Source: Schizochytrium sp. CCTCC M209059
Taxonomy: Eukaryota > Sar > Bigyra > Thraustochytrida > Thraustochytriidae
DNA: 64,000 bases
Direction: 5' to 3'
Assembly (NCBI GenBank): GCA_000818945.1
Contig: KN805386.1
Span: 571,948-635,947, forward strand
This document shows, piece by piece, positions 57,867 through 64,000 of this stretch. The notes beneath the pieces are model-generated. The model made no database searches, was not told where the DNA came from, and saw nothing but the letters and a program-made list of their open reading frames with translations. Position numbers and translations under genes: made by a program. How positions within the stretch are numbered: position 1 is the stretch's first letter; each line of letters starts with the position of its first letter.

Positions 57867-58219
57867 ACAGAAGAAAAAAAAGAGCTGGGCTGGGCTCGGT
57901 TGGGTTACGTACAGAACAGTCTCTCTCTCTCTGTCTCTCTCTCTCTCTCTACTTTTCTCTTCTTTTCTTTTTCGTACCACCATCACCACTTCTTCAAAAA
58001 CCCAATCTTTTTACTTATTTGGTGCATTGTACTTGGTAAAAGCCTCAAAGGAACTTGTGCAGGTATGTTGACCAAAAAGAGAATAATTACGAGTTACTTT
58101 TGCTGCTGCTTGTCTTGAGATGAAGTCTCGGAAAGTCCTCGGCTTGCCGTCGATAGGAACTGGACTGACTGCTCTCATGTTTCTGCTCAGACATAGGATC
58201 TGACGCCCAGGGTAAATTT
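57867..58219. other. Convergent intergenic region
   Basis: Between MCC alpha (+) and the CMD-like gene (-). A TC dinucleotide tract spans about 57918-57950. No gene is seen. Confidence 0.6.
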
Positions 58220-58729
58220 TTAGATCTGAAAAACATTGAGCGTCATTGCAACGAATGAATAATACCCTGAGACGGCAACTGTCTCAACGATTTCCTTGTC
58301 AGTAAAGTATTTCTTCATGTCAGCGTAGGCCGCATCAGAGGCATGCTTGGTGCTGGCGACCTCGTGAGCGAACCTCTGCAGGGCAGCCTCGCGAGAGTCC
58401 CCTTCGAGTTGCTTTCCAGCATCAAGAACTTCAATAACATCCTCGGGAACGCCGGCTTTACGCGCTTCCTCCACGTGAATATCCCATTCCAGCTTGCAGT
58501 TACACGCCCTCGCCGTGGTTAAGATGACAATTTCAGACTCGCGTAGCGGCAGGTCCGTCTCGTAGCGACAGATGCGCCCCAGCCCCTGGGCCGTTTGTGC
58601 GAGATCCGGGTTCGCCAGCCACGGGCCAAAGGGCCCGCGGGTCCCCGTCGTCCTTGTGCGCGCAATCTCGTCCAGGATTTCCTTTTGGCGCGCATCTGGC
58701 TCGGTAGGGCCCTTGAATCTCTCTGCCAT
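58220..58729 (-). CDS. Carboxymuconolactone decarboxylase/AhpD-like protein, 169 aa
   Basis: The start is the ATG at 58729 (GACCATGGCA); a GTG five codons upstream opens the frame. The CMD-like helical domain covers about 45-150, with the family block VILTTARACNCKLEWDIHVE followed by ARKAGVPEDVIEVL. In CMD/AhpD proteins a Cys and His in this block handle peroxide or act as general acid/base. Here the pattern is CNC...W..H, closer to the uncharacterised CMD group than to the CxxC of AhpD peroxidases. No signal peptide is seen. Such proteins are mostly bacterial, so bacterial ancestry is possible, but base composition matches its neighbours. The substrate is unknown. Confidence 0.82.
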   Translation of the reverse strand: MAERFKGPTEPDARQKEILDEIARTRTTGTRGPFGPWLANPDLAQTAQGLGRICRYETDLPLRESEIVILTTARACNCKLEWDIHVEEARKAGVPEDVIEVLDAGKQLEGDSREAALQRFAHEVASTKHASDAAYADMKKYFTDKEIVETVAVSGYYSFVAMTLNVFQI

Positions 58730-59333
58730 GGTCTCAAAATTCACGACGAATTCTTGCGTAAACCCCTTGTGCAGGACCCCGCCGTCGTCGAAGGCGACCT
58801 CGTACGGCTACGTACAAAAGCGCAACCCAAAGGCTCAGGCTGGACCGGGCCAAGTCGGGCCTCGAAACCCCGGCCGGCCGTCAGGCCCAGCGCGAGACCC
58901 ACCGAGACGGCTCTGCTGCGCTCGTCCGATCCGATATCCGATCCGATCCGATCCGATCCGCGTCGAGTCGCCTAGAACGGGCTTCAGGCGTCGCGTCGCG
59001 TCGCCTCGCGTCGCGTGAGTCTGGCGGCAGCGGCGGCGGTGGCTCGAGAGGAAGAAGATATTCTGCCTCGGCTTGATTTCGCTGCTCTTTGCTCAGAAGA
59101 TCGACTGACTCACGCCTGGGCGCCCAGACACAGGCGAGCAGTATACCTTTCCGGAGCTTGCGCGAGCGCGCGGGGGATCGAGCACAGCATCGAGCACAGC
59201 ATCGAGGCTTCGGGGCGTACGCGGCGGAGGGGCCCGGACTTGACGAAGACGAGTGACCCTTTTTCGAGGCGCAGGTCTCACGTCTCACGTCGCTCACGTC
59301 TCACGCGCGCTCAACGCGAGGAAGAACGCCACC
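58730..59333. promoter_or_regulatory. Divergent upstream region of the CMD-like (-) and CNNM-like (+) genes
   Basis: Holds ATCCG pentamers (58926-58961), GTCGC/CTCGC pentamers (58988-59018) and an AGCACAGCATCG direct repeat (59180-59205). Confidence 0.55.
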
Positions 59334-61175
59334 ATGGAGGATAACGTGGGCCTCGAGCCCGTGGGGAGCTGGGAGTTCTTCGTGAACGCCGGGCTCGCGT
59401 TTGGGTGCGTGTGCCTGGCCGCCCTGGCCGCCGGCTTGACGATGGGTCTGGTGGCCATTGAGCCCTTTCGCCTGCAGATTCTCCTGGAAACGAAGGAGGA
59501 GCACTGCACGAGCAGACGGCAGAGACAGGAGCTCCGCGACGAGCAAAAGGCAGCGCGGTCCATCCTCCCCGTGGTCTCGCGCCATCATCTTCTGCTCGTG
59601 ACGCTGCTCTTGCTTAACTCGCTGGCCAACGAATGTCTGCCACTTTTCCTCGACGAGATCGTGCCTTCCTGGATCGCCATCATCCTCTCGGTCACGCTCG
59701 TTTTGCTTTGTGGCGAGATCATTCCCAGTGCAATCTTCACTGGTCCGAACCAGCTGTTTGTGGCTGCGCGCTTCGTGCCTCTCGTCAAGGGCGTCATGCT
59801 CTTGCTCTGGCCCATCGCCTACCCGATCAGCCGCATTCTCGACTATTGCCTTGGCGAGGAGCACGAAGATAAGTTCAACAAGGCCGAGCTCCGTGCGCTT
59901 GTCAAGCTCCATGCGCAAAACCGCAACCCGAGAACGCGCAAGCCCTCGCGACCCGACGCGCAGCGCGATCGGGCGCGAAGTCAAAACAGCGACCCCAACG
60001 CCGCCGCGGCCGCCATGGCAGCCTCCCTTGTTCAAAGCGAGGAAGACCGGCCACGCCTGGGCAGTCGCGTGTCGTCGGCAGAGATCAGGTCCAAGCTCAC
60101 CGAGCTTGGTGTTGACGAACGGACAGCTTCCATGGCAGCCATGGCGACGGCCGCTGCCCAGCAGGCGATCGATGAGGAAGAGTCTGACTTTTGGAACAAC
60201 GATCCTGGTCACGGTGAAACCATGAATGCAGCCATTGGAGTCATGCACGCAGCCTCGTCCTCTGCCAACATTGACGTCGAAGACCAGCCAACGCCCCCTC
60301 GCTCTCCGCTCTCGCATGCAGGCAGCATGGCTACTGCGCATACAGAGGGTGGCCTCGAGGTTGACGAGATTCTCATCATGAACGGTGCTCTTGACCTGAA
60401 AGAGACCACCGCAGAAGACATTATGATTCCCCTCATGCACGTGTACATGCTCAGCACTGAAGACCTTCTCACCATGTCCAAGCTGGCCGACTTGGTGGCC
60501 CAAGGCCACAGCCGCATTCCGGTCTACGACAAGGACCGAACCAATATCCGGGGTCTTTTGCTCGTGAAAAAGCTTATTGTTCTTGACCCCAACGACTCTC
60601 GCCGCGTTGACACCCTCTTTTTGCGCCCGCCTATTTTTGTCAAGCCGGACACGACCTTGCTTGTGCTACTTAACGAGTTTCAGAAGGGCCACAGCCACAT
60701 GGCCATTGTCACCGATCAGCCCGACATCATGGAGAAGAACCTTCGCGCCGACGAACCTATTAACGACTCCGTTCACGTTTTTGGCATTTGCACGCTCGAG
60801 GACATCATGGAGGCTCTCATTCGTGAGGATATTAGCGACGAGACGGACTATGCCGTCAGCGTCAAGCAGGCGCTCTTCACGCAGCAGCGTATTCAGCGCT
60901 TGCGCCAGCTCGCCCTCAGTCAAAAGAAGCAGCGCAAACTTGCTCTATCCGGCGTTGCCGCCCTCATGGGCGCCAAGTCCCGCAACAAGACTGCCAATGC
61001 CTCCTATGGAGCTGTCCGCACGGGTTCTTCAATCCAACATCGCTCGAGCGCTGGGGCCTCCTCTTCTACGGGAGGCTCCTTTTCTTATTCGAATCCACCG
61101 CCTGTATCTGCGGAAGCATCGCATAGAACGCCTTTGCTTCACCCAAGCGATAGCACCGAGGACCAGAACCTCTAG
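59334..61175 (+). CDS. CNNM/DUF21-CBS membrane protein (Mg2+ transport family), 613 aa
   Basis: ATG at 59334 in GCCACCATGG. The DUF21 membrane domain is at about 10-195, with three or four helices and the family signature GLTMGLVAIEPFRLQILLE and LCGEIIPSAIFTGPNQ. A CBS pair is at about 363-510 (IMIPLMHVYMLS, GHSRIPVYDKDRTNIRGLL, GHSHMAIVTD, GICTLEDIMEALI). CNNM/CorC proteins export or regulate Mg2+ with nucleotide binding at the CBS pair; yeast Mam3 is a vacuolar relative. The stretch between the ELRALVKLHAQN helix and the GALDL segment, short in the family, holds about 145 residues of Ser/Ala/Asp-rich insert here. The Ser-rich C-terminus carries no signal that I recognise. Confidence 0.92.
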   Translation: MEDNVGLEPVGSWEFFVNAGLAFGCVCLAALAAGLTMGLVAIEPFRLQILLETKEEHCTSRRQRQELRDEQKAARSILPVVSRHHLLLVTLLLLNSLANECLPLFLDEIVPSWIAIILSVTLVLLCGEIIPSAIFTGPNQLFVAARFVPLVKGVMLLLWPIAYPISRILDYCLGEEHEDKFNKAELRALVKLHAQNRNPRTRKPSRPDAQRDRARSQNSDPNAAAAAMAASLVQSEEDRPRLGSRVSSAEIRSKLTELGVDERTASMAAMATAAAQQAIDEEESDFWNNDPGHGETMNAAIGVMHAASSSANIDVEDQPTPPRSPLSHAGSMATAHTEGGLEVDEILIMNGALDLKETTAEDIMIPLMHVYMLSTEDLLTMSKLADLVAQGHSRIPVYDKDRTNIRGLLLVKKLIVLDPNDSRRVDTLFLRPPIFVKPDTTLLVLLNEFQKGHSHMAIVTDQPDIMEKNLRADEPINDSVHVFGICTLEDIMEALIREDISDETDYAVSVKQALFTQQRIQRLRQLALSQKKQRKLALSGVAALMGAKSRNKTANASYGAVRTGSSIQHRSSAGASSSTGGSFSYSNPPPVSAEASHRTPLLHPSDSTEDQNL

Positions 61176-61520
61176 TTCTGGATTTCTCCACATCGAACAG
61201 GAAAAATAATGATTTTTTTTAAATCGTTTGAAGGGTTCATTTTATATCAAACCAGCCCTTCTTGCCCGAGACATGAGTGCAAAATTAAGCCTAGGGCCTA
61301 GGTGTCGCGGTGCATTGTCGCTGACGCTCGTCCAGAAAGAATCTCATGGGCTTCACAGGTAGTTCCGAAGCACGGCACGAGTTTTTTCCCTAAGAGACAA
61401 AATCATATAAATTTACAAAAAGTCACAAACCCTTTGGACCTCACTATCTCTAGCTCATTGCGTGATAATTCCAAGAGTGCTGCATGTATGTTATAAGCCG
61501 TTACCACTCCATAGAATATG
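61176..61520. other. Convergent intergenic region
   Basis: AT-rich 3' flanks of the CNNM-like (+) and the small secreted (-) genes. The palindromic CCTAGGGCCTAGG lies near 61291. No gene is seen. Confidence 0.55.
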
Positions 61521-61988
61521 TCATATATTTGCGAAAAGGAAAGAGACGAAGAAGCTTGTGACCACAAGACCTGACCACCCTCTCACGGGTTTAAAGCAAG
61601 CTGCCATTGATGTGGCAGAGGTCACCTCGGCGAAACACGTGCCACCATATTGGTCGCGGCAAACCACAGGGACGTTGATCGAGTTGCCCTTTTCATCATG
61701 ATTTTGCACCCATGCGTTTGTCGCATCGTAGCCCCAATTTTCAATCTTGTAAGAGGATTGCGTCGAGTGACTTAGGCACCGTGAGTCAAGTTTCCAGCAC
61801 GATGTTCGGCTCCCCGCATGCGTGCAATGGTCGCAGTTCAGTGTTGAGCCACCTGGCAGACAAATTTGTAGCGCAGTGCCTTCGGCATCATCTACAGCAG
61901 CTCCGCTTTGAAGCGGGTAACAACTCGACGCCTGCGACAAAGGTACAAGGAGTGTCACGACGGCAAGGATCAGCGCAGTTGTCGCCAT
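61521..61988 (-). CDS. Small secreted Cys-rich hypothetical protein, 155 aa (3' end may be spliced)
   Basis: Not recognised. From the ATG at 61988 it opens with a good signal peptide (TTALILAVVTLLVPLSQAS); an upstream in-frame ATG at 62015 would add nine residues. The mature part has about nine Cys (SSCYPLQSG, QICLPGG, NCDHC, SCWKLDSRC, VVCRDQYGGTC), suggesting a disulfide-rich extracellular domain. The last 20 residues turn hydrophobic (GLVVTSFFVSFLFANI). They come directly after a CCCGTGAGAG sequence that looks like a 5' splice donor, so the true C-terminus may differ. Alternatively the hydrophobic end is a GPI-anchor or membrane signal. No homologue comes to mind. Confidence 0.6.
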   Translation of the reverse strand: MATTALILAVVTLLVPLSQASSCYPLQSGAAVDDAEGTALQICLPGGSTLNCDHCTHAGSRTSCWKLDSRCLSHSTQSSYKIENWGYDATNAWVQNHDEKGNSINVPVVCRDQYGGTCFAEVTSATSMAACFKPVRGWSGLVVTSFFVSFLFANI

Positions 61989-62015
61989 GACTGACAGGCG
62001 TGGTTTCGCGCGCAT

Positions 62016-62455
62016 ACTCGCTTCGAACGAACTTCTGTTTCCGACTTCGAGCTGGCATCGAAGTCAGGAAGGTGAGCCCTCATTGCCTTTTTGGCGAAAA
62101 AAAGTGCAAGGAAAAAAAATTACCGTTGTCCGCGAGCAAGCGTTCTGTGTCCGTGAGCGAGCCATAGTGAATATTTCTTTTTAAATTGGAATAAGCCATT
62201 GCCTCTACATCACCGTCACTTTGCAAGTAAGACAGGGCGTGCAGCTTTTTCAAGGCGACAATATCGCGACTTCTATTTTCGTGTTGTAGTACCGCTAATC
62301 CTCTGACGACTCTTCTGTAAGATATGATACTTCCAGTCAAGGTGGTTCAAAGAAATTAAGGAACGTATACGTTCGCGGCGAACGTACAGATTTGGATTTG
62401 GTTTTGTCGAGATCACACTATCTTTAAGTAAATGGGGGAAATCAAGCTTGCGTCT

Positions 62456-62488
<33 letters not shown>

Positions 62489-62603
62489 AATGGCAAACAA
62501 AGGAATTTATAATCATAATTCGGGCAATGTGTACAGCCTGAAAAGTTGTTTTTGCGATTCGCATCAAGCTCCTGTTCTTCTCGTTGCATGTGTGATAATA
62601 AGG
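62016..62603. other. Intergenic region with a (CAG)9 repeat
   Basis: Between two minus-strand genes: 3' flank of the Nudix gene and promoter of the secreted gene. (CAG)9 at 62457-62483 is followed by CAACAAA. AT-richer than the gene bodies. No gene is seen. Confidence 0.55.
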
Positions 62604-63113
62604 TCACTGGGACGTCTGGGAAAGTGGGCCAAGCTTCACATCATGCTGGAGAATTGTCTTGTGATCCTTGGCAAAGGCGAAATTCGCGGTGAAAAATGAT
62701 GACCCTCCAAGCATGTGCTCGTACCAATGCTCGTCGTCAGCCCACATGTTTGCGAAGGGGATGTCCTCGAGGGCAAACCAGCAAGGCTTCATTTCCTCGG
62801 ACTCCCGAGGCTCTTCGGGCGTCCACCGCGTCGCTCGAAAGACATGCACGAGAAGCTCCTCCGGCATGTCCTCGTACGTGTACGTGACGCGGCCGACCAA
62901 TTGCGGGTCGAGCATTTGCACAGAGGCCTCTTCGAGCAATTCGCGCTGCGCGGCCTCGAGCGCGGTCTCGCCCTGCTGCAGCTTGCCGCCAAAGCCGTTC
63001 CACTTGCCTTCCCCGAAGCCGCGTTTCTTCATGCCCAGCAGCACGCGGCCTCCGGCCACCACGAAAGCATTGGTGAGCTCCTTGCGCGGCCTGGCGCCGG
63101 CCTGCGCCGCCAT
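62604..63113 (-). CDS. NUDT1: MTH1-like Nudix hydrolase (8-oxo-dGTPase), 169 aa
   Basis: ATG at 63113 (CGCCATGGC on the coding strand reads GGCGGCGCAGG upstream). The Nudix fold shows GFGEGKWNGFGGKLQQGE and the Nudix box helix ALEAAQRELLEEASV, with the usual Gly after EEx replaced by Ser. The MTH1 features are present: the Asn in WNGFGGK, PCWFALEDIPF, and MWADDEHW with the two Asp that read the oxidised base. Human MTH1 is 156 aa, so the length fits. It removes 8-oxo-dGTP and 2-OH-dATP from the nucleotide pool to prevent mutation, in cytosol or mitochondria. No targeting sequence is obvious. A 588-bp GCTT array lies upstream. Confidence 0.92.
   Translation of the reverse strand: MAAQAGARPRKELTNAFVVAGGRVLLGMKKRGFGEGKWNGFGGKLQQGETALEAAQRELLEEASVQMLDPQLVGRVTYTYEDMPEELLVHVFRATRWTPEEPRESEEMKPCWFALEDIPFANMWADDEHWYEHMLGGSSFFTANFAFAKDHKTILQHDVKLGPLSQTSQ

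Positions 63114-64000
<887 letters not shown>

Overview
This is a eukaryotic nuclear window: long GC-rich open frames with few visible introns, strong Kozak starts (GCCGCCATGG or GCCACCATGG at several genes), nuclear tRNA genes without encoded CCA, and eukaryote-only proteins (VPS51, a DENND4-type GEF, IMP3, ER HSP90, MTH1). Gene content, compactness and base composition suggest a heterokont protist, most like a thraustochytrid (Labyrinthulomycetes). That placement is an inference; no rRNA or marker gene is present to prove it. Starts below are real ATGs. Several longest frames open at TTG or GTG, and I shortened those to the first plausible ATG.

Layout. 1-7.2 kb: a membrane-anchored cyclic-nucleotide phosphodiesterase cut by the left edge, an acidic hypothetical protein, and VPS51 of the GARP/EARP tether. 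7.7-17.8 kb: a Q-rich hypothetical, an armadillo-repeat protein and a large MABP-DENN-PPR Rab GEF of the DENND4/Crag type. 18-30.9 kb: a transmembrane prolyl 4-hydroxylase that appears to carry a pVHL-like beta domain, an MCTP-like triple-C2 membrane protein, a START-like protein, an RGG/RD/WW protein, IMP3 and GRP94. 30.9-37.0 kb is free of convincing genes and holds simple repeats, including 113 perfect TTCCT units, and a 690-base assembly gap. 37-49.3 kb: an HMG-box protein fused to a response-regulator receiver domain, a FAM161-like coiled-coil protein, a C-CAP-only CAP homologue, a surface protein with four copies of an unrecognised Cys module, and a tandem pair of EXPERA/EBP-like membrane proteins. 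49.9-64 kb: an EEP-fold nuclease/phosphatase, six tRNA-Thr(AGT) genes in a partly mirrored tandem cluster, a three-repeat MYB factor, MCC alpha, a CMD/AhpD-like protein, a CNNM/DUF21-CBS protein, a small secreted Cys-rich protein and an MTH1-like Nudix hydrolase next to 147 perfect GCTT units.

There is no operon logic; the genes are mostly independent housekeeping loci. Loose themes are membrane traffic (VPS51, DENND4, MCTP, START), the ER and secretory pathway (GRP94, prolyl hydroxylase, secreted and surface proteins) and signalling (PDE, HMG-receiver protein). The most interesting items are the VHL-like/prolyl-hydroxylase fusion, the HMG-box/receiver fusion, the DHYLC-repeat surface protein and the tRNA-Thr cluster. 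Short five-base tandem repeats upstream of many start codons are a window-wide oddity.
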